A stretch of 64,000 nt of DNA, taken from the NCBI RefSeq assembly GCF_019297835.1, contig NZ_CP079203.1, forward strand, positions 1-64,000, in the 5' to 3' direction. Each line of letters starts with the position of its first letter. Positions within the stretch are counted from its first letter, which is position 1. The notes below the pieces were generated by a model. That model did not search any database. It saw only the letters and a program-made list of their open reading frames with translations, and had not been told where the DNA came from. This stretch comes from Sphingomonas sanguinis. GTDB taxonomy: Bacteria > Pseudomonadota > Alphaproteobacteria > Sphingomonadales > Sphingomonadaceae. The translations under genes and the position numbers were made by a program. Of the stretch, positions 9,546 through 18,919 are shown piece by piece.

Positions 9546-9560
9546 GTTCCCAATTCGTTC
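9546..9560 (+). promoter_or_regulatory. LexA (SOS) box upstream of dinB
   Basis: The sequence GTTCCCAATTCGTTC is a second perfect GTTC-N7-GTTC site, 22 bp upstream of the dinB start. Together with the box at 6568 it places two error-prone polymerase systems in this region under probable LexA control. Confidence 0.85.
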
Positions 9561-9582
9561 CGAATGCGATAAGCTCCGCGGC

Positions 9583-10665
9583 ATGGTCACGCGCAAGATC
9601 ATTCACGTCGATATGGACGCCTTTTTCGCGTCGGTTGAGCAGCGCGATGATCCCAATCTCCGGGGGCGCCCGGTCGCGGTCGGCTCTGCAGCGGCGCGGG
9701 GCGTGGTCGCAGCGGCGAGCTATGAAGCGCGCAAGTTCGGCGTGCGGTCGGCCCTGCCGTCGGTAACGGCGCTGCGCCGTTGTCCGGACCTTCTCTTCGT
9801 GCGGCCGCGGTTCGAGGTTTACCGCGAGGTCTCCCGCCAGATCCACGCGGTCTTTGGCCGCTACACGGACCTGATCCAGCCGCTGTCGCTCGACGAGGCC
9901 TATCTCGACGTGACTGCTGACAAGCAGGGACTCGAGACGGCCTGGCGAACCGCCAAGGCGATCCGTGCCGACATCCTGGCAGAGACCGGGCTGACGGCGT
10001 CGGCTGGCATCTCGTACAACAAGTTCCTGGCCAAACTCGCGTCCGATCACCGTAAGCCCAATGGGCAGTTCGCGGTGACGCCGGAGATGGGCGCCGCATG
10101 GGTTGAGACGCTGCCGGTCGACCGGTTCCACGGAGTGGGGCCGGTCACTGCCAGGAAAATGAAGGGTCTCGGTATCGAGACGGGTGCAGACCTGAGGGCC
10201 AAGCCGCTGGAGTTCCTGCAAGCGCATTTCGGCAGCTCGGCTCATTGGTACTATTCGATTGCGCGCGGAGAAGATGACCGGCCGGTCAATCCCAACCGGG
10301 TCCGCAAGTCATCCGGATCAGAGACGACGTTCGACCGTGACCTGGTCGAAGCGGCGGAGATCGAAGCGGGCGTCTTGCAAATGGCGGATGACGTCTGGCG
10401 ATGGTGTGAGAGCCGACAGGCATTTGGACGAACCGTGACGGTGAAGGTCAAATATGGCGACTTCCACCAGATCACGCGCAGGCGCAGTCAGCCCATGGTC
10501 GTGGCGACGCGCGATGCGCTGCACCGCGCCGCCCTCGAATTGATCCGATCGGTGTTGCCGACCCAGAAGGGTGTTCGGCTGGTCGGCGTGACGGTGTCGA
10601 ATTTTGCTGACGCCCAAGCCACCACGGCCCCTGAACTGGCAATCTTTGCAGAGGCGGCAGCATGA
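9583..10665 (+). CDS. dinB: DNA polymerase IV (Y-family translesion polymerase)
   Basis: A 360-residue Y-family polymerase. It starts MVTRKIIHVDMDAFFASVEQ with catalytic Asp10 and has SLDEAYLDV with Asp104/Glu105. The palm, fingers and thumb (FHGVGPVTARKMKGLGI, a helix-hairpin-helix) are complete, followed by the little-finger domain. The start at 9583 fits the conserved N-terminus; an upstream in-frame extension would read through the LexA box and is not credible. The 3' end overlaps alkB by ATGA, so a damage-tolerance operon dinB-alkB-exonuclease is likely. Unlike ImuB, the catalytic acids are intact. Confidence 0.95.
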   Translation: MVTRKIIHVDMDAFFASVEQRDDPNLRGRPVAVGSAAARGVVAAASYEARKFGVRSALPSVTALRRCPDLLFVRPRFEVYREVSRQIHAVFGRYTDLIQPLSLDEAYLDVTADKQGLETAWRTAKAIRADILAETGLTASAGISYNKFLAKLASDHRKPNGQFAVTPEMGAAWVETLPVDRFHGVGPVTARKMKGLGIETGADLRAKPLEFLQAHFGSSAHWYYSIARGEDDRPVNPNRVRKSSGSETTFDRDLVEAAEIEAGVLQMADDVWRWCESRQAFGRTVTVKVKYGDFHQITRRRSQPMVVATRDALHRAALELIRSVLPTQKGVRLVGVTVSNFADAQATTAPELAIFAEAAA

Positions 10666-11225
10666 CCTCCGATTTGTTCGATACCCCGATCTTGCCCGGC
10701 CTTCGCATGCAGCCTGACCTGATCGACCAAGCCGAAGAGCAGATGCTGATCGCGCGCATCGACGCGGCCGATCTGACGCCGTTCCGTTTCCAGGGATGGA
10801 CGGGCAAGCGTCTGACGACGTCATTTGGCTGGAGTTATGATTTTGAGGTGGGACGTCCAATCGAGGCGCCTCCGATCCCCGACTGGCTGCGTCCATTCCG
10901 GGAGCGAGTGGCGGTTTTCGGGCAGTTGGACCCCGAAGACCTGATCCAGGTGCTGCTGATCCGCTATGACCCGGGGGCGGGGATCGGATGGCATCGTGAT
11001 CGACCGATCTATGGTCACGTCCTTGGGCTTTCACTTGGCGAGCCCGCGATCATGCGGTTTCGCCGCCGGCGAGCTGGCAGATTCGAAAGAGCCGCCGCAC
11101 CATTGGAGCCGCGTGCGGCCTATCATCTGAGTGGGCCGGCCCGTCATGAATGGGAGCACAGCATCGTCGCTCTCGAGCGGCCGCGCTGGTCTATTACCTT
11201 CCGCAGTCTGGCAGCGCGCCCCTGA
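10662..11225 (+). CDS. alkB: AlkB-like 2-oxoglutarate/Fe(II) dioxygenase
   Basis: A 187-residue dioxygenase of the AlkB family that would remove alkyl groups from DNA or RNA bases oxidatively. The iron ligands are visible: His111 and Asp113 in GWHRDRP, and His166 in RHEWEHS. Arg175 and Arg181 in RPRWSITFRSL match the 2-oxoglutarate-binding pattern. The substrate-lid region (LTTSFGWSYDF) resembles the ALKBH2/3-like bacterial group. The start overlaps the dinB stop by four bases, which supports translational coupling and SOS co-regulation. Exact substrate preference cannot be read from the sequence. Confidence 0.92.
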   Translation: MTSDLFDTPILPGLRMQPDLIDQAEEQMLIARIDAADLTPFRFQGWTGKRLTTSFGWSYDFEVGRPIEAPPIPDWLRPFRERVAVFGQLDPEDLIQVLLIRYDPGAGIGWHRDRPIYGHVLGLSLGEPAIMRFRRRRAGRFERAAAPLEPRAAYHLSGPARHEWEHSIVALERPRWSITFRSLAARP

Positions 11226-11230
11226 GGCCG

Positions 11231-12079
11231 TTGCCCACGTCTTCGCTGAATGAGACTGATCCAGACTTCGTTGTCGTCGACGTAGAGACGGCTTGCTCAC
11301 GCGTCAGCAGCATCTGCCAGATCGGCATTGTCGGCTTCAAGAACGGGATCGAGACATTCGCGTATGAAACACTGATCGATCCACTGGACCATTTCTCATC
11401 GTTCAACACCCGCATCCACGGGATCACCAGTGATCATGTCGTCGGAGCACCGACCTTCGGCGACGTACACTCTACCATCAATGCTCATCTGGCAGGCCGG
11501 ATCACGGTTGCGCATTCCTTCTTCGACAAGGGCGCGCTTGGTGCCGCCTGCGCGATTCATCAGCGTGATGTAATCGGGACGACGTGGCTCGATAGCGTTC
11601 GCGTTGCCAAGCGTGCCTGGCCCGAACTGCCCAGCCATCGGCTGAACGTGCTGAGCAAGTTCCTGGGCATTCGGCACAAACATCACGATGCACTCAGTGA
11701 CGCCCGCGCCGCTGGCATCGTGATCGTGCGCGCAATCGAGCATACCGGTATGGGCCTTTCCGGATGGCTCGCACCCGCACGCGCCCGGCGCGGCCCGGCC
11801 CCCAAGGCAGCTGCGGATGGTCCCCTGAAAGGTGAGCGGGTGGCCCTACTGGGCGCTGCTCGAGATGGAAAACTGGCACGATGTCTGGCGGAAGCCGGGG
11901 CGCGGATCATGTCAGGGGTCGGCACCACCACAACGATGCTCGTCATCAGTGACGACCAACCCTTTGGCCGCTTTGTGTCAGGTCATGCCGAATATCGCCG
12001 CGCTGAAGAGATGCGGAAGCAAGGAGCATCGATCAAGATTGTACTGGAGACGGAGATGCTAACCCGGATGCAGCGCTAA
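11231..12079 (+). CDS. DEDDh 3'-5' exonuclease with C-terminal BRCT domain
   Basis: A roughly 282-residue protein with an N-terminal exonuclease domain of the DnaQ/epsilon type. Exo I is FVVVDVETA; Exo II lies around HITVAHSFFDKGAL-like residues; Exo III is HHDALSDARAAG with His and Asp. Residues about 215-280 form a BRCT fold (GERVALLGAARDG..., ending EMRKQGASIKIVLETEML). The start is probably TTG at 11231, six bases after the alkB stop, with GAGG upstream; an in-frame ATG at 11150 would overlap alkB by 76 bp. It is the last gene of the dinB operon and may trim or proofread ends in repair. Confidence 0.82.
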   Translation: MPTSSLNETDPDFVVVDVETACSRVSSICQIGIVGFKNGIETFAYETLIDPLDHFSSFNTRIHGITSDHVVGAPTFGDVHSTINAHLAGRITVAHSFFDKGALGAACAIHQRDVIGTTWLDSVRVAKRAWPELPSHRLNVLSKFLGIRHKHHDALSDARAAGIVIVRAIEHTGMGLSGWLAPARARRGPAPKAAADGPLKGERVALLGAARDGKLARCLAEAGARIMSGVGTTTTMLVISDDQPFGRFVSGHAEYRRAEEMRKQGASIKIVLETEMLTRMQR

Positions 12080-12559
12080 GCGAAATAGCTTGGTCAGGAT
12101 CAGCCTGCTTTCGAGCGCGCTTCGAGCTTTCATCGATCGGAAAAAGCGGCTCACGCTTGAAGCGTGGCGGCCGTTATGGCGCCCGGAACCACACTCGGAT
12201 GCGAGACGCAATGGCATATCCGAATCGATAACCTTCGACCCAGGGCAGCTCATTCGAACCATCACAGCCAGATTATTTTGGGGGACGAGATGATGTCGCT
12301 AATCGCACCATGTCCGCAAAAAGCGCAGATTTCTGCCGCTTTTGCCTTGACAATGGTGACCCCTACGGGAGGGATGTCACAATAACAAAAAGCGCGGATT
12401 TGCGAGCTTTTTGCGTCTGACGATCAGCCACGCTGTACCTGCTTGCTGTACCAACGCGGTTGAGAGGGATAACATAGCGTGTCGGACGGCGAGGACAAGA
12501 TTAAGGGCCTTCTCCATTACCCGCGCGTTGTTCACCGGGCAGGAATAAATACACCCAAC
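12080..12559. other. Non-coding gap with two tandem hairpin-forming repeats
   Basis: No credible gene is visible here. Two related stem-loops occur at 12316-12345 (stem GCAAAA.GCG with CGCTTTTGC) and 12386-12413 (perfect stem CAAAAAGC with GCTTTTTG), about 70 bp apart. Between them lie a TTGACA at 12347 and an interrupted inverted repeat GTGAC/GTCAC spanning 12356-12380. The stretch is less GC-rich than its surroundings. The pair may end the exonuclease transcript and/or form a promoter region; this is an inference. Confidence 0.4.
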
Positions 12560-12702
12560 AACCTTGCAGGTATCGACAGGATATAAAGTTGGTGTTGGAC
12601 GGAAAGCACCGGCGCCGACATGCTTGCCTCCACAAAAGCGAGAGCTTCGGACCAGTCGCAACAACAGAATGCGACATACCATGGAGAGGAAGCGGATGAT
12701 GG
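12560..12702 (+). repeat. 143-bp diverged direct repeat, copy 1 (decayed leader)
   Basis: This segment aligns almost without gaps to 27061-27204, the leader of the OmpW-like gene. Shared blocks include AGTTGGTGTTGGACG, a C-rich stretch before AAAGCGA, GACAAGTCGCA-like sequence, and ATGGAGAGGAAGCGGA immediately before the start region. A GTAT-N7-ATAT arrangement is conserved in both copies. Copy 1 leads into a broken OmpW-like start (see 12681) rather than a full gene. Confidence 0.72.
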
Positions 12703-12800
12703 GTATCATGCCATTCCGACGGCATTCGGTATGCCGGCCGCGCCGGGGATGTTCGGCGGGTCTGGTGGAGGGCTCCGACAGCTGTGGGCGCCACCAGCGC
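12681..12800 (+). pseudogene. Remnant of an OmpW-like gene start (signal-peptide region)
   Basis: In one frame the segment reads MERKRMMGIMPFRRHSVCRP, which parallels MERKRKMASIPYGYMRALRK in front of the intact OmpW-like protein at 27183. Nucleotide similarity continues into the signal-peptide part with small indels, then stops. No beta-barrel coding sequence follows; the aldehyde dehydrogenase begins at 12902. I read it as a truncated duplicate or the stump left by a rearrangement that placed the aromatic cluster here. Confidence 0.5.
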
Positions 12801-12901
12801 ATGGCCCACTTGATCCATGCTACCGTTCATGCCTGACCAAAGGCGCGAGGGCCCTCGGTACCGCGCCATCTAATATTTGAACGATCATGATGGAGAGCGA
12901 A

Positions 12902-14362
12902 ATGACATCCCTGCTCGACGCCGCGCATCTCGACGGCCGGTTCTTCGACGGACACTGGATCGAGGGCGGCCAAGGCTATGACGTCCTCGAACCGGCGACC
13001 GGTGGTGCAGTTCTGGCGCGGGCCGCCTCGGTCGATGCCGCGACGGTCACCAAAACGGCGACGGCCGCTCGCGCCGCGCAGCAGGGCTGGGCCGCAGCGA
13101 CGGCGGATGTCCGGGCGGGCATCTTCGTCCAGGCAGCGGCGCTGGCGCGGGCGCATGCCGAGGAGATCGTGACCTGGACCATGCGGGAAAGCGGTTCGGT
13201 GCGCGCCAAGGCGGAGTTCGAGCTGGCGATCACGATCAAGGCGATCGAGCTGGCGGCGGCGATGCCGCATCAGGCGCAGGGGCTCGTCCTGCCCAGCGAG
13301 CCGGGGCGGCTGAGCCTGGCGCGCCGTCGTCCGCTCGGCGTGGTCGGGGTGATCGCGCCGTTCAACTTTCCGCTCTATCTGGCGATGCGCGCGGTGGCGC
13401 CCGCGCTGGCGGTGGGCAATGCGGTGATGCTCAAGCCCGACCCGCGCACGGCGATCTGCGGCGGGCTGGTGATCGCGCGTCTGTTCGAGCTGGCCGGGCT
13501 GCCCGCAGGCGTGCTGTCGGTGCTGCCCGGCGGCGGCGAGGCGGGCGCGGCACTCTGCGCGGACCCGAATGTCGCGATGATCCAGTTCACCGGCTCGACC
13601 GGCGCGGGCCGAAAGGTCGGCGAGGCAGCGAGCCGTCACCTCAAGAAGGTCTCGCTGGAACTGGGTGGCAAGAACACGCTGATCGTGTTGGACGATGCCG
13701 ATCTCGACCTCGCGACGCGCAACGCCGCCTGGGGGGCATGGCTGCATCAGGGGCAGATCTGCATGACGGCGGGCCGCATCCTGGTGCACCGTGCGATCTT
13801 CGACGCCTTTGCTACCCGACTGGCCGAGAAGGCGAAGGCGCTGCCGGTGGGCGATCCGATGTCGGGCACGGTCGCGATCGGCCCGCTGATCAGCCAGCCG
13901 CAACTCGACCATGCGATCGATATCGTCGAACGCAGCGTCGCCGCCGGGGCGCGCCTTCTGGCGGGCGGCAAGGCCGAGGGACTATGCCTCGCCCCGACCG
14001 TGCTGGAAGGGGTAAAGCCGGGCATGGCGGCGTTCGAGGAGGAGATTTTCGGCCCCGTCGCGGTGCTGGTGCCGTTTGACACGGACGACGAGGCGGTCGC
14101 GCTCGCCAACGACACCGAATATGGTCTGTCGGCGGCGGTGATCTCGAAGGATGTCGGCCGAGCCATGGCGCTGGGCGAACGGCTGCGCGCGGGCCTGCTC
14201 CACATCAACGATCAGACGGTGAACGACGAGGTGGTCAATCCCTTCGGCGGGGTGGGCGCTTCCGGTAACGGCTCCGCGATCGGCGGCCCGGCCAATTGGG
14301 AGGAGTTCACCCATTGGCAGTGGGTGACGGTGAAGGGCGCCGCGCCCGCCTATCCCTTCTGA
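12902..14362 (+). CDS. Benzaldehyde dehydrogenase (NAD+), XylC/AreC type
   Basis: A 486-residue aldehyde dehydrogenase. The substrate-channel segment GVIAPFNFPLYLAMRAVAPAL, the cofactor motif FTGSTGAGRKVGEAA, the catalytic Glu in LELGGKN and the nucleophilic Cys in GQICMTAGRI are all present. GQICM with TAGR rather than the common GQ.C.A is seen in benzaldehyde dehydrogenases of aryl-alcohol pathways. ATG at 12902 with GGAGAGCGAA upstream is preferred to an ATG at 12887. It pairs with the aryl-alcohol dehydrogenase 39 bp downstream, oxidising benzaldehyde to benzoate for the convergent ben operon. Confidence 0.88.
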   Translation: MTSLLDAAHLDGRFFDGHWIEGGQGYDVLEPATGGAVLARAASVDAATVTKTATAARAAQQGWAAATADVRAGIFVQAAALARAHAEEIVTWTMRESGSVRAKAEFELAITIKAIELAAAMPHQAQGLVLPSEPGRLSLARRRPLGVVGVIAPFNFPLYLAMRAVAPALAVGNAVMLKPDPRTAICGGLVIARLFELAGLPAGVLSVLPGGGEAGAALCADPNVAMIQFTGSTGAGRKVGEAASRHLKKVSLELGGKNTLIVLDDADLDLATRNAAWGAWLHQGQICMTAGRILVHRAIFDAFATRLAEKAKALPVGDPMSGTVAIGPLISQPQLDHAIDIVERSVAAGARLLAGGKAEGLCLAPTVLEGVKPGMAAFEEEIFGPVAVLVPFDTDDEAVALANDTEYGLSAAVISKDVGRAMALGERLRAGLLHINDQTVNDEVVNPFGGVGASGNGSAIGGPANWEEFTHWQWVTVKGAAPAYPF

Positions 14363-14401
14363 CCGCCCACCCAACCACATATCATGATGCAGGAGACGAT
14401 A

Positions 14402-15520
14402 ATGACCGAGATGCGCAGCATCACCACCGCCGTGGTTCGCGACCAGGGTGCACCCTTTGCGATCGAGGAAGCGAAAATTGCGTCACCGCAAGGGGGCGAG
14501 GTGCTCGTGCGGATCGTGGCGGTGGGGGTGTGCCACACCGACATCATCGTGCGCGACCAATATTACCCCGTCCCGCTGCCCGCCGTCCTCGGCCATGAAG
14601 GTGCGGGCGTGGTCGAGGCGGTGGGGCCGGGCGTGACCGCCGTCGAGCCGGGCGACCATGTCGTGCTCAGCTTCGCGTCGTGCGGCGTCTGCGGTCCGTG
14701 CCTGACCGGTCACCCGGCGCATTGCGGCGATTTCTTCGCGCTGAACTTCGGCGGTGGCCGCAAGGACGGCTCGACGGCCACGTGCGATGCCCATGGCGGG
14801 GCGCTGCACGATCACTTCTTCGGCCAGTCCTCCTTTGGCAGTTTCGCGATGGCGCACGAGCGCAACATCGTGAAGGTCGCCAAGGACGCGCCGCTGGAAC
14901 TGCTCGGGCCGCTCGGTTGCGGTATCCAGACCGGGGCAGGAGCCGTATTGCGCGCGTTGGAAGTGCCGTCGGGGGCCAGCTTTGCCGCCTTTGGTTCGGG
15001 GGCGGTCGGCCTCAGCGCGATCATGGCGGCGCGCGTCGCGGGCGCGACCACGATCATCGCGGTCGACGTGACGCCCAGTCGGCTCGACCTCGCGAAGGAA
15101 CTGGGCGCCACGCATGTCGTCAACAGCCGGGAGACCGATGCGGTGGAAGCGATCCGCGAGATCACCGGCGGCGGCGCGGACTTCACGCTGGAGAGCAGCG
15201 GTCGGCCAGAGGTTCTGCGCCAGGCGATCGACGCGCTGACCATCATGGGGACCTGCGGCATCGTCGGCGCGCCAAAGCTGGGCACCGAAGCGAGCTTCGA
15301 CGTGAACATGGTCATGGTGCCGGGCAAGCGCATCATGGGCATCGTGGAGGGCGATGTCGTGCCGCAGGTCTTCATCCCCGAGCTGATCGCGCTCCACGCC
15401 CAGGGGCGCTTCCCCTTCGACCGGCTGGTGAAATTCTATGATTTCGCCGATATCAACCAGGCGGTCGCCGACAGCGAAAGCGGCGTGACGATCAAGCCCA
15501 TTTTGCGGCTGCCCGCCTGA
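14402..15520 (+). CDS. Aryl-alcohol (benzyl alcohol) dehydrogenase, zinc dependent
   Basis: A 372-residue medium-chain dehydrogenase. Catalytic zinc ligands appear in VGVCHTDI (Cys) and LGHEGAGVVEAVG (His/Glu). The structural zinc lobe carries CGVCGPCLTGHPAHC. The Rossmann fold motif is FGSGAVGLSAIMAAR, with Asp in AVDVTPSRL for NAD. The XylB/AreB subgroup signature (GGGRKDGST, long lobe, LGCGIQTGAGAV) suggests aromatic primary alcohols. The start at 14402 has AGGAGA at a good distance. Together with the preceding gene it converts benzyl-type alcohols to benzoate. It is convergent with pcaF. Confidence 0.88.
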   Translation: MTEMRSITTAVVRDQGAPFAIEEAKIASPQGGEVLVRIVAVGVCHTDIIVRDQYYPVPLPAVLGHEGAGVVEAVGPGVTAVEPGDHVVLSFASCGVCGPCLTGHPAHCGDFFALNFGGGRKDGSTATCDAHGGALHDHFFGQSSFGSFAMAHERNIVKVAKDAPLELLGPLGCGIQTGAGAVLRALEVPSGASFAAFGSGAVGLSAIMAARVAGATTIIAVDVTPSRLDLAKELGATHVVNSRETDAVEAIREITGGGADFTLESSGRPEVLRQAIDALTIMGTCGIVGAPKLGTEASFDVNMVMVPGKRIMGIVEGDVVPQVFIPELIALHAQGRFPFDRLVKFYDFADINQAVADSESGVTIKPILRLPA

Positions 15521-15528
15521 TGGCAAAG

Positions 15529-15556
15529 CGGGCGGGGGACGCCGTGCCCCCGCCCG
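15529..15556. terminator. Strong bidirectional hairpin between convergent operons
   Basis: A perfect 10-bp stem, CGGGCGGGGG paired with CCCCCGCCCG around an 8-base loop, sits 9 bp after the alcohol dehydrogenase stop and 10 bp before the pcaF stop. There is no clear U-tract on either side, so termination strength is uncertain, but position and symmetry fit a shared transcription terminator. Confidence 0.65.
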
Positions 15557-15565
15557 TCTCGGGCG

Positions 15566-16768
15566 TCAGACCCGTTCGATCATCAGGGCAATGCCCTGGC
15601 CCACGCCGATGCACATGAAGGCCAGCGCGTAGCGTCCTTGCGTCCGGTGCAGTTCCTCGACGGCGGTCATGACGATCCGCGCGCCCGACATGCCCAGCGG
15701 ATGCCCCAGCGCGATGGCCCCGCCGTTGCGGTTCACGCGGGGGTCGTCCTGCGCCAGCCCCAGGTCGCGCAGGGTCGCGATCGCCTGGCTGGCAAAGGCT
15801 TCGTTGAGTTCGATCACATCGAGATCGTCGATCGCCACGCCGGTCAGGCAGCACAGCTTGCGCGCCGCTTCGATCGGTCCGGCGCCCATGATGCGCGGCG
15901 CGATCCCGGCGGCGGCCATGCCCAGAATGCGTGCGCGGGGCGTCAGGCCGTGTTGCCCCGCCGCCGCTTCGGACGCGACGATCATCGCGGCCGCCCCGTC
16001 ATTCAGGCCGGAGGCGTTGCCCGCGGTCACGGTGCCGTCGGCGCGGACGACGGGCTTCAGCTTTGCGAGGACCTCGAGGCTGGTCGCGCGCGGATGTTCG
16101 TCCTGCGTGACGACGCGCGGCTCGCCCTTTTTCTGGGGGATGGTGACGGGGACGATCTCGGCTGCCATCCGCCCGCTGGCGATCGCGGCGGCGGCCTTTT
16201 GCTGGCTGGCCAGCGCGAACCGGTCCTGATCCTCGCGCGAGATGCGCCATTGATCGGCGACATTCTCGCCCGTCTGCGGCATCGTGTCGACGCCGTAGGC
16301 CGCCTTCATCGCCGGGTTGACGAAACGCCAGCCGAGCGTGGTGTCCTCGATCTTCTGTGCGCGGTCGAAGGCGGAGGCGGCCTTGCCCATGACATAGGGC
16401 GCGCGGGTCATGCTCTCGACGCCGCCCGCGATGACCAATTCGGCATCCCCCGAGCGGATCGCCTGCGCCGCGCAGCCGACCGCGTTGAGGCCCGATCCGC
16501 ACAGTCGGTTAACCGTCGTTCCGGGCACCGCCTCGGGCAGGCCCGCCAGCAATACGGCCATGCGCGCAACGTTGCGATTGTCCTCGCCCGCCTGGTTGGC
16601 GCAGCCGAGGATGCTGTCGTCGACCGCGCTCCAGTCGACGCCCGGGTTACGCTCGACCAAGGCGCGGATCGGCACGGCGGCGAGGTCGTCGGCGCGGATA
16701 TCGGCCAGCGCGCCGTTCAGCCGCCCGATCGGGGTCCGAACGGCGTCGCAGATAAAAGCGGCGGTCAT
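15566..16768 (-). CDS. pcaF: 3-oxoadipyl-CoA thiolase
   Basis: A 400-residue thiolase that cleaves 3-oxoadipyl-CoA to succinyl-CoA and acetyl-CoA, the last step of the beta-ketoadipate pathway. The acyl-accepting Cys is in TVNRLCGSGLNAV, His in NGGAIALGHPLGMSGAR, and the final Cys region in YALAFMCIGVGQGIA. The conserved GGVESMTRAPYVM and the 400-residue length are characteristic of PcaF. It is the last gene of the eleven-gene catBCA-benABCD-pcaIJDF operon, starting four bases after pcaD. Confidence 0.95.
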   Translation of the reverse strand: MTAAFICDAVRTPIGRLNGALADIRADDLAAVPIRALVERNPGVDWSAVDDSILGCANQAGEDNRNVARMAVLLAGLPEAVPGTTVNRLCGSGLNAVGCAAQAIRSGDAELVIAGGVESMTRAPYVMGKAASAFDRAQKIEDTTLGWRFVNPAMKAAYGVDTMPQTGENVADQWRISREDQDRFALASQQKAAAAIASGRMAAEIVPVTIPQKKGEPRVVTQDEHPRATSLEVLAKLKPVVRADGTVTAGNASGLNDGAAAMIVASEAAAGQHGLTPRARILGMAAAGIAPRIMGAGPIEAARKLCCLTGVAIDDLDVIELNEAFASQAIATLRDLGLAQDDPRVNRNGGAIALGHPLGMSGARIVMTAVEELHRTQGRYALAFMCIGVGQGIALMIERV

Positions 16769-16772
16769 GAGG

Positions 16773-17548
16773 TCAGCTCCGATGGTTCAGGATAGCGTCG
16801 GCCAGCGCATCGGGCGCTTCGAGCGGCGCGAGATGGGCGGCGGGAAGGGCGATATGCCGCGCGCCGGGAATGGCCGAGACCAGATGCTCGCCATGGCCGA
16901 CATAGGGCGTCGAGCTGTCCTGGTCGCCCGAGACAACAAGCGTCGGACAGGCGATCCCGCCTAGCCGGTCGGACAGCGCCATGTCGCGGATCGCTGCGGC
17001 GCATCCGGCATAGCCCTCGGCCCGCATGGTGAGCAGTCCGTGACGGATCGTCGCCGCATGGCCGGGCCGCTCGGCGATGAAGGCGGGGGAGAGGAAACGC
17101 GACATGGCCAGATCAACGATCCCCGCCATGCCGTCGCGGCGCACCGTATCGACGCGCGTGGTCCATGCGGCACGGTCCATCGTGGCGGAGGTGCAGATCG
17201 GTATCAGGCCCGTCACCCGCTCCGGCATGTCCAGCGCCATCTGCATCGCGATCATGCCGCCCAGCGACACGCCAGCGACCTGGGCCTTGTCCCATCCGGC
17301 CGCGTCCATCACTGCCGCGATGTCACGGGCCAGCCCGGCCAGGCTATAGTCGCCCGGCGGCGCGTCCGACGCGCCGTGCCCTCGCGTGTCGATCCTCAGC
17401 AAGGCGACGTGTTCGCGGAGCAGCGGCAGGACCGGGCTCCACAGATCCATGTCGGTGCCGATCGAATTGAGCAGCACGAGGCGCGGCCGGTCGGTTTCGC
17501 CCTCGACCTTCCAATAGATGGCGGCCCCATCGGATGTGACGAACGGCA

Positions 17549-17549
<1 letters not shown>
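16773..17549 (-). CDS. pcaD: 3-oxoadipate enol-lactonase
   Basis: A 258-residue alpha/beta hydrolase that opens 3-oxoadipate enol-lactone to 3-oxoadipate. The oxyanion segment is LLNSIGTDMDLW, the nucleophile elbow AGVSLGGMIAMQM contains Ser, Asp lies in VVSGDQDSSTP, and His in LPAAHLAPLEAP. These are the classic PcaD motifs. ATG at 17549 overlaps the pcaJ stop (TGATG). The protein fuses no decarboxylase domain, so it is PcaD rather than PcaL. Confidence 0.94.
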
Positions 17550-18195
<646 letters not shown>

Positions 18196-18199
<4 letters not shown>

Positions 18200-18909
18200 G
18201 CGACTTCCTCCCGCGCGCGGGTCGTCAGTTTCTCGATGCGCTTTTCGTTGATCGTGCTCAGCACGATGCGATCGACATAGATGCCCGGCGTGTGGATGGC
18301 GTCGGGGTCGAGCGTGCCCGCCTCGACGATCTCCTCCACCTCGACCACCGTGACCTTGCCGGCGGTCGCCATGTTCGGGTTGAAGTTGCGCGCGGTTTTG
18401 CGGAACATCAGATTGCCCGCCGGATCGGCCTTCCACGCCTTGATGATCGACAGGTCGGCGCGCAACCAGGTCTCGCGGACATAATCCTGCCCCTCGAACG
18501 TCTCGACCGGCTTGCCCTCGGCCACGACCGTGCCGACGCCGGTCTTTGTATAGAAGGCCGGGATGCCCGCGCCGCCTGCGCGGATGCGCTCGGCGAGTGT
18601 GCCTTGCGGGTTGAGTTCCAGCTCCAGCTCGCCAGACAGATATTGCTGCTCGAACAGCTTGTTCTCGCCGACATAGGATGAAATCATCTTGGCGACCTGA
18701 CGGCTCTCCAGCAGCATCCACAGCCCGAACCCGTCCGCGCCGGCATTGTTGGAGATGACGGTCAGCCCCTTCACCCCGCTCGCGCGGATTTCCGGGATCA
18801 GGCTTTCGGGATTGCCCGACAGGCCGAACCCGCCCGACATGATCGTCATGCCGTCGAACAACAGCCCGTCCAGCGCGGCGGCGGGCGAGGGGTAAATCTT
18901 GCTCTTCAT
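18196..18909 (-). CDS. pcaI: 3-oxoadipate CoA-transferase subunit A
   Basis: A 237-residue CoA-transferase alpha subunit. Conserved features are the glycine-rich [15 protein letters not shown] loop near residue 25, [11 protein letters not shown], and the segment [15 protein letters not shown]. It forms a heterodimer pair with PcaJ, whose start codon it overlaps. The ATG at 18909 follows benD by ten bases. Context within the ben/cat/pca operon supports 3-oxoadipate as the acceptor rather than acetoacetate. Confidence 0.93.
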
Positions 18910-18919
18910 ATCGCTCCAG

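Noticed and set aside
12363..12373. CCTACGGGAGG matches a conserved 16S rRNA stretch
   Set aside because: Only 11 bases match and the surroundings have no rRNA similarity; coincidence within an inverted repeat.
12564..12880. Short plus-strand ORFs (86-90 codons) before the aldehyde dehydrogenase
   Set aside because: They cover the decayed copy of the OmpW leader and stump; no complete domain, no consistent ribosome-binding site.
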